64,000 bases of DNA, taken from NCBI RefSeq assembly GCF_012395815.1, contig NZ_JAAZQQ010000005.1, positions 248,001-312,000 on the forward strand. The letters run 5' to 3'. Position 1 is the first letter of the stretch. The number at the start of each line of letters is the position of its first letter. The notes beneath the pieces are model-generated. The model ran no database searches. It worked only from the letters and a program-made list of their open reading frames with translations, and was not told the origin of the DNA. A program made the position numbers and the translations under genes. Of this stretch, positions 47,158 to 56,157 are shown piece after piece. Origin of the DNA: Roseicyclus persicicus. Its GTDB lineage: Bacteria; Pseudomonadota; Alphaproteobacteria; Rhodobacterales; Rhodobacteraceae.

Positions 47158-48160
47158 GATACTGAACCGCGTGACCGGATGGCTGACGGCGGAGTTCGAG
47201 ACCGCCATGGTCTGGATCGGATTTGCAAGCCTCGTGCTGGCGCTGCTGGCGCTGCTGTGCCTGCTGGCCGAGGCGCGGATGCAGGAGCTGCGGCAGCTGC
47301 GGCTGCAGCGCGCGGTGTCCCGTCTCGGGGCGGGCGGACCCGGGGCGGCGCCGCTGTCCCCCCGCCACTCGCTGGCCGCGGCCGGCACCCGGGCGACGGC
47401 GCGGATCTTGGCGCGCATCGGCGACCGGATCGACGTGCTGCTCGGCGGCGAGGGGGCGGCCACCGCCCGCGACCTCGAGGCGGCGGGGTTCCACGGCCGC
47501 GACGCGCTGGTGGTCTACGCCATCCTCAAGACCGTGCTGCCCGTGTCCATCGTCGCCGCCGGCGCGATCCTCGCCACGGGGTCGGAGCGCGGCTGGGCCG
47601 GGCTCGCCATCCCCGCGGCCACGGTGCTGGCGCTGGCGCTGGCGGTATCCAAGGGGCTCGACATCGCGCTCGACGTGCTGCGCAAGCGCCGGCTCGACCA
47701 GCTGCGCCGCGGCCTGCCGGACCTGCTGGAGCTGCTCGTCATCACCAGCGAGGCCGGGCTCGGCCCCCAACCCGCCCTGCACCGCGTCGCCCGCGAACTG
47801 GCCCCCGCGCACCCCGACCTGTCGCGCGAGATCCTCAAGATGGTCTCGGAGACCCGGCTCACCAACGACCGGCAGTCGGCCTACGCCCACCTGTGCGACC
47901 GCGTGCCCCTGCCCGAGATCGCCACCTTCACGCAGGCGCTGCACCAGTCCGACACCTACGGCACGCCGTTCTCGCGCGCCATGCGCACCCTGACCGCCGA
48001 GCTGCGCGGCGACCGCCTGCACCGGATCGAGGAACAGGCCTCGCGCCTGCCGGTCCTGATGACCGTGCCGCTGATCTTCTGCATCATGCCCTCGGTCTTC
48101 ATCGTGCTGGTCGGCCCGGCGGTCCTGCGCATCCTCGACAACATCCTGACGGGGGCCTGA
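47150..48160 (+). CDS. tadC: TadC inner-membrane platform protein
   Basis: 336 aa. Same T2SSF layout as TadB: an N-terminal helix ([24 protein letters not shown]), central pair, a GspF domain (GLPDLLELLVITSEAGLGPQPALHRVARELA ... VPLPEIATFTQALHQSDTYGTPFSRAMRTL) and a C-terminal helix (TVPLIFCIMPSVFIVLVGPAVLRI). ATG 47150 is 8 bp inside tadB. Directly followed by tadE. Confidence 0.93.
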   Translation: MSEILNRVTGWLTAEFETAMVWIGFASLVLALLALLCLLAEARMQELRQLRLQRAVSRLGAGGPGAAPLSPRHSLAAAGTRATARILARIGDRIDVLLGGEGAATARDLEAAGFHGRDALVVYAILKTVLPVSIVAAGAILATGSERGWAGLAIPAATVLALALAVSKGLDIALDVLRKRRLDQLRRGLPDLLELLVITSEAGLGPQPALHRVARELAPAHPDLSREILKMVSETRLTNDRQSAYAHLCDRVPLPEIATFTQALHQSDTYGTPFSRAMRTLTAELRGDRLHRIEEQASRLPVLMTVPLIFCIMPSVFIVLVGPAVLRILDNILTGA

Positions 48161-48161
48161 G

Positions 48162-48599
48162 ATGACGCGCCCGACCCGCCTGCCCCCCCTCGCCCGGCGC
48201 TGGCTCCGCTGCGACAGCGGCGCCGTGGCGGTCGAGACTGTCCTTCTGGCGCCGCTGCTGATCTCGCTCCTGTTCGGGACCATCTGCGCGGGCTACGCCA
48301 TGGCGCTCAGCCATTCCGTCCAGCAACTGGCCGCCGGCACCGCCCGCGCCAGCGTGGGCGGCATCACCGAGGCGGAACGCGCCGCCATCGCCCAGGACTA
48401 CGTCGCCGCCGCGCACGGCCGCTTCGTGCTCCTGGACCCCGCGATGATCCGGGCCGAGATCCTGTTCGAGGACAGCCCGTCCGAGGCGATCAGCGTCCGC
48501 ATCCTCTACGACACCCGCGGCTCGGTTCTCGACATCGCCAACGGGTTTCTCGGGCTCGACGTCACCACCCTGCAGGGGAGCGCCTATCTTGCCTACTGA
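48162..48599 (+). CDS. tadE: TadE-like minor pseudopilin
   Basis: 145 aa. Basic leader (RPTRLPPLARRWLRCDSG) then AVAVETVLLAPLLISLLFGTICAGY, the TadE-like processing and hydrophobic region with Glu at +5 after the Gly; a periplasmic domain of about 90 residues follows. TadE/TadF are minor pilins needed for Flp pilus assembly and surface adherence. One base after the tadC stop; overlaps the next gene by 11 bp. Confidence 0.9.
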   Translation: MTRPTRLPPLARRWLRCDSGAVAVETVLLAPLLISLLFGTICAGYAMALSHSVQQLAAGTARASVGGITEAERAAIAQDYVAAAHGRFVLLDPAMIRAEILFEDSPSEAISVRILYDTRGSVLDIANGFLGLDVTTLQGSAYLAY

Positions 48600-50367
48600 T
48601 CCCGCGACCCGGCGCCGGTTCGGCGCCGCCGAGGACGGCGCGGCCGCCGTGGTGGTGGCCCTGTGCCTGACCGTGCTGTTCGGCTTCGTGGCGCTCGGCG
48701 TCGACATCGCCGCGCTGGCGCGCGAACGGGCGCAGCTGCAGGCGCGCAGCGATCTCGTGGCGCTGGGTGTCGCCGCCGGGCTCCGGGCGCCCGAGGAGCG
48801 GCTGGCCGTGATGCTCGACCGCAACGGGCTGCCGGCCGGGGCCGTGGGCGACGTGACCTACGGCCGCTACCTGCGCAACCCGGCCCTGCCGCGGGACGCG
48901 CGCTTCACGCCGCTCGACCCGGGCGACCCCCGCATCAACGCGGTCGCGCTGCGCCTCGACGCCGAGGCGCCGCTCTACTTCGCCAGCGTCCTCGCCGCGG
49001 CCGAGGCGACGCGCATCGCCGGCGCGGCCACGGCCACCCGCACCGAGGCTGTCGGTTTCTCGCTGGAGGCGCGGCTTGCGCGGCTGTCGCCGCAGGCGCG
49101 GGCGCGGGCGCTGTCGGCCGGCTTCGGCGTCGCCCTGCCCCTCACCCCGGCCGAGGACGGCCTGCTTGCCTCGGCCGAGGTCGACGCGGGCGCCCTCCTC
49201 GCCGCGCTCGCGGTCGAGACCGGGTTTTCCGGGGCGAACCCGGCCGATCTGCTGGTGCAGGAGGCGACGGGCGCGCAGGTGATGCGGGCGCTGCGGGCGG
49301 TCGCGCCCACCGCGCTCGGGCCGGTCCTCGGCCGGTTGCCGGACCCGCCCGGCCTGCCGCGCCTGCCCGTGGCCGGCCTCGTGGCGGGCGATGCCGGCCT
49401 GGGCCTGACGCTCACGGGCTTTCTCGACGACACGCGCCTGCCGGTCCTGGGCCTCCTCGGGGCGCTGGCCGACGCGGCGGCCCGCGCCGCCGAGGTGGAC
49501 CTGGCGGTCGACACCGTGATCCCCGGCGTCCTCGCGGTCGATGCCGCCCTGCGCCTCGGCCCCGCGACGGGGGCCACCGCCGTCGCCCGGGTCGCGGAAC
49601 CCGGCGACACGCTCCACGCCGCCGCCGGCACCGTGACCGCCGCCATCGAGATCGACCCCGCGCGCCTCGGGCCGCTCGGGGCCGCCGTCGTGGCGACCCG
49701 GCTGCGCCTGCCCGTCACGGCGGAACTGGGCGGGGTGACCGCTACCCTTCTGGATCGGACCTGCTCGGCGCGGGACCCCGCCGACATCGTCGCCCGCTTC
49801 GCCACGGCGCGCGCGCCCCTCGCGCCGGCGGCGGGCGGCGCCGTGGCGGCCGTCTACATCGGCACGCTGCCGGACGGGGCCGCCGCGGGGCCGATCGACC
49901 CCGCGAGCCTGGGCTTTGCCGATCTGCTGGACGTGTCGATCCGCATCGACCTGCCGCTGCTGCCGGACCTGGTGATCGAGCGGCTGACCCTGCAGGTGCG
50001 TGGCGCGGCGCGGGTCGGCCAGCCGGACCGGGCCGAGGTCGCCTTCACGCTCGACCAGTGGCAGCGGGGCGCGCACAGGCGGACGTTCGGGTCGGACGCG
50101 CTGATCGGCAGCGCCATCGCCACGGCGCTGGGGCCGGGCGGGCTGGAACTGCGGGTGAAGCCGGAGCACCAGGGCCTCGTGTCGGGCCCGGCCGCGCCGG
50201 TCGTGGCGGGCCTGCTGGCGGCGCTGCCCGACCAGCTGATGCTGGCGCTGGCCGGTCCGCTCGACGCGGCGGTGGACGCGAGCCTGGCGGCGGCGGGGCT
50301 GACGCCGGGCTCTGGCGCGCTGACGCTGCTGGCGCGCCACTGCGAGCCGCCGGCGCTGGTCGAATAG
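48589..50367 (+). CDS. tadG: TadG-like Flp-pilus assembly protein
   Basis: 592 aa. TTG start (48589), overlapping tadE by 11 bp and coupled to it. An N-terminal hydrophobic segment (AAAVVVALCLTVLFGFVALGVDIAALARERAQLQ) is the Tad/TadG-like signature; it is followed by a long Ala/Leu/Pro/Arg-rich periplasmic part (about 550 aa) without a recognised von Willebrand domain. It likely acts at the outer face of the inner membrane in pilus assembly. The length and low complexity are notable. Convergent with the LuxR-type gene. Confidence 0.8.
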   Translation: MPTDPATRRRFGAAEDGAAAVVVALCLTVLFGFVALGVDIAALARERAQLQARSDLVALGVAAGLRAPEERLAVMLDRNGLPAGAVGDVTYGRYLRNPALPRDARFTPLDPGDPRINAVALRLDAEAPLYFASVLAAAEATRIAGAATATRTEAVGFSLEARLARLSPQARARALSAGFGVALPLTPAEDGLLASAEVDAGALLAALAVETGFSGANPADLLVQEATGAQVMRALRAVAPTALGPVLGRLPDPPGLPRLPVAGLVAGDAGLGLTLTGFLDDTRLPVLGLLGALADAAARAAEVDLAVDTVIPGVLAVDAALRLGPATGATAVARVAEPGDTLHAAAGTVTAAIEIDPARLGPLGAAVVATRLRLPVTAELGGVTATLLDRTCSARDPADIVARFATARAPLAPAAGGAVAAVYIGTLPDGAAAGPIDPASLGFADLLDVSIRIDLPLLPDLVIERLTLQVRGAARVGQPDRAEVAFTLDQWQRGAHRRTFGSDALIGSAIATALGPGGLELRVKPEHQGLVSGPAAPVVAGLLAALPDQLMLALAGPLDAAVDASLAAAGLTPGSGALTLLARHCEPPALVE

Positions 50368-50386
50368 CGCGCCGGGCCGGGGCGCG

Positions 50387-50965
50387 TCAGGCCGCCGGCG
50401 GCAGCGACTGGCGCAGGCGGCGGAAGGGGGCGACCGGCTGCGCGGCCGGGGCGACGCGGGCCGGCGCGGCGTCGGCCGCAACCGTGGTGTCCTGGGCCAG
50501 CGCGCAGACCTCGTCGGTGACGAAGGCCATCAGCTGGTAGCGGGTTTCGAGGCCCGATTTCTGATAGATGCTGCCCAGCTGCGATTTCACCGTGGCGATG
50601 GCACAGCCGCGCATGGAGGCGATCTCGGCGTTGGAGAAGCCCTTGGCCACGAACAGCGCGACCTCCGTCTCGGCCTGCGACAGGCCCCACTCGACGGCAT
50701 GTTGGGCGATGACGGTCTCCTTCGAGGCGCCCTCGTCCAGCCCGGCCGCCACGCGGCTCCGGCGCAGCGCCTCGAGATGGGCGCGGATGCGGGTGAAGGT
50801 GACGTAGGCGACGCCGGCCGTCATCACCGTGAAGCCGGCAAAAAGGCCCGAGACGGTCACTGGATCCACCTGCGCGGGGTCCATCAGGACCTGCACGACA
50901 AGAGCGGTCTTCACCGCCGCAACCGCCAAGACGCCGGCCGCGGCCAAACCCCAGGTCCTGTTCAT
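50387..50965 (-). CDS. membrane-anchored LuxR-family HTH regulator
   Basis: 192 aa. Two hydrophobic segments at about 6-26 (LAAAGVLAVAAVKTALVVQVL) and 38-58 precede a cytoplasmic part. The HTH (about 95-155, WGLSQAETEVALFVAKGFSNAEIA, ATVKSQLGSIYQKSGLETRYQL) is LuxR/NarL type. There is no receiver or autoinducer-binding domain, so the membrane pair may itself sense the signal. Convergent with the tad operon end, hence a possible regulator of pili, but no direct evidence. Confidence 0.88.
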   Translation of the reverse strand: MNRTWGLAAAGVLAVAAVKTALVVQVLMDPAQVDPVTVSGLFAGFTVMTAGVAYVTFTRIRAHLEALRRSRVAAGLDEGASKETVIAQHAVEWGLSQAETEVALFVAKGFSNAEIASMRGCAIATVKSQLGSIYQKSGLETRYQLMAFVTDEVCALAQDTTVAADAAPARVAPAAQPVAPFRRLRQSLPPAA

Positions 50966-51233
50966 CGTTCCTACCTCGCGTTTTTGTCCCTTGGGTTCGG
51001 TTAGGGGGCGAGTGGGGCAAAACTATGAAGCGAAAACGGCGCGTTGCGCAGGCGGCGCCACGGTCCCGGGCACGGGCGGGGCGGCCCGGCCGGGGGGCAT
51101 CGCGGCGACGACCCTCCGGCCGCGCATCAGGACATGCGGCATCTCCGCCGGCGCAGGGCGGCCGGCGGAGAGGGTATTTGGCGACCTTCGGGCGTGGCGC
51201 GGGCCCGTGGCGGGGCCGCCCGGGGGGCGCGCG

Positions 51234-53258
51234 TCACTGCGCCGCCGCGACCCGCAGCAGGTCGGTGATCCGCCGCACCGCGACGCGGCGGTTCAGCCGC
51301 TCGTTCTCCAGCGTGGGGATCAGCAGGAATTCCTCGCCATAGCCCTGGATCACCATGTTCTGCGCCGGCACGCCGAAATACTCGGTCAGGGCCAGCGCCA
51401 CGGTCTCGGCGCGGCGGTCCGACAGGCCGAGGTTGAACGACGCGCTGCCGGTGGCGTCGGTGTGGCCCTCGATCAGGAACACCTCGCGCGGGTTGCGGGC
51501 GATGGCGTCGGACATGTAGCGGCCCAGCGCCAGGAGCTGCGCCGCCTGGTCGGGCGTGATCGCGGCCGAGCCGGTGGCGAAGGTGACGCTTTCGAGGTTC
51601 ACCGCCGGGGCAAGGTCGCGCACCGCCCGGATCGACCGGATCTGCGCCAGGCTGAAGCCGCGGTCCACCGACGCCTGCCCCTCGAGCGCGCGGGCCAGCG
51701 CGGCGGTGTCGCCGGTGGCGGCCCCGGTCACCAGCGCCGAACCGGGCCGCACCTGCGGCAGCTCGGACACCACGACGGGCTGGTAGACCGCGATGTCGTC
51801 GATCAGCACGGTCCGCGTGCCGTCGGGCGCCACCACGGTGCGGCGCAGGATGCGCAGGTCACGGTCGCGCACGGTGATGACCTGCGTGCCGTCCGGCTGC
51901 ACGATCACGGTGCGCGAGGACCCGTCGGCGAACTGGTCGGTGAACACGCGCGACCCGGGCCGGCGCAGCAGCGTGTCGTCGTCGCGGATCACCTGGTAAT
52001 CGCCCTCGGGGCGCAGCACGACGATGCGGTCGTCGGCCCGGTTCACCACCTGCCGGTTGCCCGCGATGACCGTGCCGATGGCCAGGCCCGCCAGCGCGCC
52101 GAGGATCAGGCCCTCGGTCCCGCTCAGCCCGCCCCGGTTGGACGGCGGCGGGGCCGAACCCTCGGTGGTGGCGGTCAGCAGCCGGTCGAAATCCTCGTCC
52201 GGGCGGCGGGCGCTCTCCTCGGTGATGACCTCCTCGACGCCGACGACGACGGGGGCGGCCTCCTCCTGCAGGGCGAGCGACTGCAGGGTTTCGACGGCCT
52301 CGGTCTCGGCGATGGCGATCTCGGTCTCGGTTTCCGCCACGGGGTCGACGTCCTCGGGCGCGGCCAGCTCGGCGGCGTCGGCGGCCTCCTGCGCGGCGGC
52401 GAGTGCGGCCGCGTCAACCTCGGCCGGGGGCAGAGGCTGGACGAGGCCCGTGTCGGCGGTCTCGCCCGAGGTCTCCGTCGCACCCTCCGCCGCGGCGGCC
52501 GCGGCTGCCAGCGCAGCGGCAAGGGCGGCCTCGTCGCTGACGGGTTCACTTGTCGCGGTCTCGCCCGTGGCGGGCGCCTCGGGTTCGGTGGTCGTCTCGC
52601 CTTCGGCGGCGGCGGCGGCCTCCGCGGCGGCTTGCTCCGCGGCAAGGCGCGCGGCCTCCTCCGCGGCGGCTTGTTCCGCGGCGAGGCGCGCTGCCTCCTC
52701 TGCGGCGGCTTGTTCCGAGGCGATCCGGGCCGCGTCATCGGCCGCAGCCTGTTCGGCGGCGATACGGGCCGCGTCATCCGCCGCAGCCTGCTCGGCGGCG
52801 ATGCGGGCGGCTTCCTCGGCGGCGGCCTGTTCCGCGGCCAGACGCGCGGCCTCCGCTTCGGCAGCGAGCCGGGCCGCCTCGTCCGCGGCGGCCTGCTCCG
52901 CCGCCACGCGCGCAGCTTCCTCAGCGGCAAGGCGCGCAGCCTCCTCAGCGGCGAGACGCGCCGCTTCCTCCGCCGCGGCCTGCTCAGCGGCGAGACGCGC
53001 CGCCTCCTCCGCCGCGGCCTGCTCCGCCGCGATCCGGGCAGCCTCGGCTGCGGCGGCCTGCTCGGCGGCGATCCGGGCCGCCTCGGCCTCTGCGGCGAGC
53101 GCTTCCTCCAGCAGGCGGGTGCGGCACGCGGCCTCGTCCTCGCCGGCGGCGCAGCGGGTGGCGTCGAACTCCTGGGCGATCGCCGCGACGGGCACATGGC
53201 CGAGCGCGATCGACAGGCTGGCGATCAGGGCGGTGGAGGTGCGGAGGGTGCTGCGCAT
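51234..53258 (-). CDS. OmpA-family outer membrane protein with long Ala/Glu repeat domain
   Basis: 674 aa. Signal peptide (TALIASLSIALGHVPVAAIAQ, about 9-29), then a repeat region (about 50-215) of AEQAAAEEAARLA-type units, an acidic Ala/Glu/Thr-rich linker, a small hydrophobic/glycine segment (LILGALAGLAIGTVIAG) and a C-terminal OmpA peptidoglycan-binding domain (about 540-665; FATGSAAITPDQAAQL, LIEGHTDATGSASFNLGLSDRRAETV). Such proteins tether the outer membrane to peptidoglycan. ATG 53258 places the signal peptide at the N-terminus. Located beside the tad cluster, but on the other strand. Confidence 0.87.
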   Translation of the reverse strand: MRSTLRTSTALIASLSIALGHVPVAAIAQEFDATRCAAGEDEAACRTRLLEEALAAEAEAARIAAEQAAAAEAARIAAEQAAAEEAARLAAEQAAAEEAARLAAEEAARLAAEEAARVAAEQAAADEAARLAAEAEAARLAAEQAAAEEAARIAAEQAAADDAARIAAEQAAADDAARIASEQAAAEEAARLAAEQAAAEEAARLAAEQAAAEAAAAAEGETTTEPEAPATGETATSEPVSDEAALAAALAAAAAAAEGATETSGETADTGLVQPLPPAEVDAAALAAAQEAADAAELAAPEDVDPVAETETEIAIAETEAVETLQSLALQEEAAPVVVGVEEVITEESARRPDEDFDRLLTATTEGSAPPPSNRGGLSGTEGLILGALAGLAIGTVIAGNRQVVNRADDRIVVLRPEGDYQVIRDDDTLLRRPGSRVFTDQFADGSSRTVIVQPDGTQVITVRDRDLRILRRTVVAPDGTRTVLIDDIAVYQPVVVSELPQVRPGSALVTGAATGDTAALARALEGQASVDRGFSLAQIRSIRAVRDLAPAVNLESVTFATGSAAITPDQAAQLLALGRYMSDAIARNPREVFLIEGHTDATGSASFNLGLSDRRAETVALALTEYFGVPAQNMVIQGYGEEFLLIPTLENERLNRRVAVRRITDLLRVAAAQ
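52604..53110 (-). repeat. tandem 39-bp (13-residue) repeat inside the OmpA-family gene
   Basis: More than ten imperfect copies of a 13-residue unit, consensus A-E-Q-A-A-A-E-E-A-A-R-L/I-A, encoded in 39-bp units; a few truncated 8-residue units (AEEAARLA) occur in the middle. Codons vary between copies at third positions, so the array is not a recent perfect expansion. The repeat predicts a long single alpha-helix with alternating charge that could span part of the periplasm. Confidence 0.9.
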
Positions 53259-53640
53259 GTGTTCGGGTCCAGTTGGGGGCGACGCAATGGACAAGGACAT
53301 ACGCCTCGCCCCCCGAGCCCGCAATCGCAGGCCCCCTGTTATCCGATAACCGGCGGGCTCTCGCCCCTTGGATCGGTCGGGAGGGGCTGGCGGCCCCGGG
53401 GAAAAGGGCCTGCCCGACAAGGCGCCCCCCCTGCCCCGGGATGCGCCGGCGACGGTCCGCGACGGGCCTTCTGCGTTACGATGGACGAAACAGCGCGCGG
53501 ACGCCGTTGGCGGTCCCGGGCCTGTCCGTCGCGCTGCTCACGCCCGTATCGTCGAGCGCCTGCCCGATCACCTTATGGGTCTATCCACGCCAGGTGGCCT
53601 TGGGCCGCTGCGCGACCGGCCCGCCCCGTGCGCGGATCGC
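53259..53640. other. gene-free region between the OmpA-family gene and frcR
   Basis: About 380 bp, GC-rich, with no coding frame I would support. A short inverted repeat GTTATC-C-GATAAC at 53338-53350 lies about 80 bp upstream of the OmpA-family start and may be an operator. Nothing else stands out. Confidence 0.45.
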
Positions 53641-54843
53641 TCATCTCACGTAGCCCACGAGGAAGCGCGCGAGCAGGGGTTGGCTGGCCGCCCCGAGGGC
53701 GCGCGCGTCGGGGCCGATGCTGCCCTCCTGCACGTCGGGCATGTCGAGGCCGGTCAGGTCGCGTTCCGCAAGGCGCGCTGCGATCCTGCGGGTCAGGTCC
53801 CTGCGCAAGGCCGCCGGCATCCAGCCATCGATCTTGACCGCCGAGAAATCGAGCACGGCGAGCGCGGCGTGGATGGCGTGGGCGATGGCATCGGCCGCCT
53901 CGTCGACCCAGGCCGACAGGATGTCCGGCGGCAGGTCCCAGTGCACCGGGGAGGTCCACAACCCGTCCGAATCCAGACCCGCCGCGCGGAGCCGCGCCTC
54001 AAGCGTCGCCAGCGAGGCGAGGTCGATCAGCTGACGTATGCGGCCGGCGCTGTCGGGCACGGGCATCGACCCAACCGCACCGGCATTTCCAGTCGGACCC
54101 TGGAACAGCCGCCCCTCGAGCACGACACCGCCCCCGATGAAGAAGGCGACGTAGAAATGCAGGTAGTTCGCGGGCTGCTCGTTCAGGCCGAAGACCAGTT
54201 CGGCGCTGCAGGCCGCGGTGGCGTCGTTCTGCAGGAACACGGGCAAGGTCAGTCGCTCGGCAAGGTCCTGGCGGATATCGCGCTGTGTCCACGGGGTCAT
54301 CAGGGCGGGGTCCATGCCGATCACCGGCGCCCAGCCCCAGATCTGGAAGGGCATGGCGATCCCCAGCCCCGCGAGGCGGGCGCGCTCGCGCGGGGCGAGA
54401 GCCTCGACATGCTGGGCCGCCGACGCGACCACGAAGTCGAGCACGGCGTCATAGTCCGGGTACTGGTGGAGGCGCATCTGCCGGGCGATGATCGTGCCCA
54501 TGAAATCGGTCAGCACCATCTCGACCGATCGACGCCCGATCTTGAGCCCGAGGAAAAACGCCCCGCGGGGGTTCAGACGCATCGGCACCGACGGCTGGCC
54601 GACGCGGCCGCGCTGCGGCTCGCCGCGCAGGATCAGCCCGTCCTCCTCGAGCGCCCGCATGATGACCGACACCGTCTGGGCCGACAGCCCGGTCAGCCGC
54701 GCGATCTCGGACTTGGGCAAGGCGCCGTGGCGCCGGATCAGGGTCAGGACGAGACGCTCGTTATGCGCCCGCATGCCGGATTGGTTCGTTCCCAGTGGTT
54801 CCAAGGGCACCCCGCTGCGGACTGTGTCGATTGCCGCTCTCAT
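53641..54843 (-). CDS. frcR: ROK-family transcriptional repressor (FrcR-like)
   Basis: 400 aa. N-terminal winged helix (NERLVLTLIRRHGALPKSEIARLTGLSAQTVSVIMRALEEDG) followed by a ROK sugar-binding domain (FLGLKIGRRSVEMVLTDFMG, FLQNDATAACSAELVFGL, FFIGGGVVLEGRLFQGPTGNAGAVGSM). Regulators of this type repress sugar uptake genes until the sugar or its phosphate binds. ATG 54843 is chosen since GGGAGG lies 6 nt upstream; an in-frame ATG at 54864 is the alternative. Divergent from frcB, sharing a 150-bp region with a palindromic operator candidate. Confidence 0.88.
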   Translation of the reverse strand: MRAAIDTVRSGVPLEPLGTNQSGMRAHNERLVLTLIRRHGALPKSEIARLTGLSAQTVSVIMRALEEDGLILRGEPQRGRVGQPSVPMRLNPRGAFFLGLKIGRRSVEMVLTDFMGTIIARQMRLHQYPDYDAVLDFVVASAAQHVEALAPRERARLAGLGIAMPFQIWGWAPVIGMDPALMTPWTQRDIRQDLAERLTLPVFLQNDATAACSAELVFGLNEQPANYLHFYVAFFIGGGVVLEGRLFQGPTGNAGAVGSMPVPDSAGRIRQLIDLASLATLEARLRAAGLDSDGLWTSPVHWDLPPDILSAWVDEAADAIAHAIHAALAVLDFSAVKIDGWMPAALRRDLTRRIAARLAERDLTGLDMPDVQEGSIGPDARALGAASQPLLARFLVGYVR

Positions 54844-54884
54844 CGTCGTCCTCCCATGCTCCATCTTGGCAGGTCGTAGAAGCC

Positions 54885-54921
54885 TGTCAATTAATAATTC
54901 AAAGTGATTTATTTATTGACA
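54885..54921. promoter_or_regulatory. inverted repeat and twin -35 boxes between frcR and frcB
   Basis: TGTCAAT (54885-54891) and ATTGACA (54915-54921) form 7-bp arms of an inverted repeat across a very AT-rich 23-bp centre. Each arm also contains TTGACA when read outward, placing a -35 box toward frcR and one toward frcB. A 17-bp spacer after 54921 ends at CATGCT, a weak -10. This is the natural site for the ROK repressor and for both promoters. Confidence 0.5.
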
Positions 54922-54993
54922 CGGTACCCCGCCGGACGCATGCTGGTGGGGCGAGGGCGCCAAGAACGCCCAAGCGCAATCTGGGAGGAAACC

Positions 54994-56025
54994 ATGACCA
55001 AGACACTCAAGACGCTCATGCTGAGCGGCGCCGCCATCGCGGCCTTCACCGGCTTTGCCCATGCCGACGCGCACAGCGGCATCACCGCGTGCCTGATCAC
55101 CAAGACCGACACCAACCCCTTCTTCGTGAAGATGCGCGAAGGGGCCGTCGCCGCGGCCGAAGCCGCCGGAATCACCCTGCAGACCTACGCCGGCGCCATC
55201 GACGGCGATGTCGAGAGCCAGGTCGCGGCGGTCGAGACCTGCATCGCGGCAGGTGCCTCGGGCATCCTCATCACCCCGTCCGACAGCCGCGCGCTGGCCC
55301 CCGTCATAACCCAAGCCCGCGAGGCGGGGCTTCTCGTCATCGCGCTCGACACCCCCTTCGAACCCGCCGACACGGCCGATGCGACCTTCGCCACCGACAA
55401 CTTCGAGGCCGGGCGCCTCATCGGCGCCTGGGCGGCGGCGACGCTCGGCGACGCGGCGGCGGACGCCCTGATCGCGACGCTCGACCTGAACGCGTCGGAG
55501 GTCTCGGTCGACTACCTCCGCAACCAGGGTTTCCTGACCGGCTTCGGCATCGAGGTGAACGACCCGACCGACATCGGCGACGAGGACGATCCGCGCATCG
55601 TCGGCAGCGACGTGACCAACGGCAACGCCGAAGGCGGCCGCACGGCGATGGAGAACCTGTTGCAGATCAACCCGGGCATCAACGTGGTCTATACGATCAA
55701 CGAGCCCGCGGCCGCGGGGGCCTACGAGGCGCTCAATGCCTTCGGGCTTGCCGACCAGGCGCTGATCGTGTCGGTCGACGGTGGCTGCCCCGGCGTGCGG
55801 GACGTGGCCGCCGGAATCATCGGGGCGACCTCGATGCAGTTCCCGCTGCGCATGGCGTCGCTGGGCATCGAGGCGATCGTCGCCCATGCCACCAACGGCA
55901 CCATGCCGCAGAACTCCGAGGGACTGGATTTCTACAACACCGGCGTGATGCTGGTCACCGACCAGCCGGTCGAGGGCATCGAGTCGATTACCTCGGACGA
56001 GGCGCTGGAGCTCTGCTGGGGCTGA
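54994..56025 (+). CDS. frcB: sugar ABC transporter periplasmic binding protein (FrcB-like)
   Basis: 343 aa. Signal peptide ([20 protein letters not shown] ... cut near AHADA). The mature part is a type I periplasmic binding protein: [69 protein letters not shown] and DGGCPG. The pattern is of the ribose/fructose/xylose group, closest to FrcB of rhizobia. Strong GGAGG ribosome site before ATG 54994. First of frcBCA. Confidence 0.87.
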   Translation: MTKTLKTLMLSGAAIAAFTGFAHADAHSGITACLITKTDTNPFFVKMREGAVAAAEAAGITLQTYAGAIDGDVESQVAAVETCIAAGASGILITPSDSRALAPVITQAREAGLLVIALDTPFEPADTADATFATDNFEAGRLIGAWAAATLGDAAADALIATLDLNASEVSVDYLRNQGFLTGFGIEVNDPTDIGDEDDPRIVGSDVTNGNAEGGRTAMENLLQINPGINVVYTINEPAAAGAYEALNAFGLADQALIVSVDGGCPGVRDVAAGIIGATSMQFPLRMASLGIEAIVAHATNGTMPQNSEGLDFYNTGVMLVTDQPVEGIESITSDEALELCWG

Positions 56026-56157
56026 ACCCTGCCCGATCCCGGGCGGCATGCCGCGACCCCGGTCCGCGTGCCGCCCGGCACCATACATCCCCATCCGGAT
56101 GACCCGCACCACCGTTTGCCGGGCCATCCCGCCATCCTGTCGGACGGAGCGCACAAG

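Noticed and set aside
52024-53349. 441-codon plus-strand frame opposite the OmpA-family repeat
   Set aside because: Ser/Ala/Arg shadow of the Ala/Glu repeat; the minus strand has a signal peptide and an OmpA domain.
56026-56157. Possible small gene between frcB and frcC
   Set aside because: No start with ribosome-binding site in a frame of coding character; read as operon spacer.
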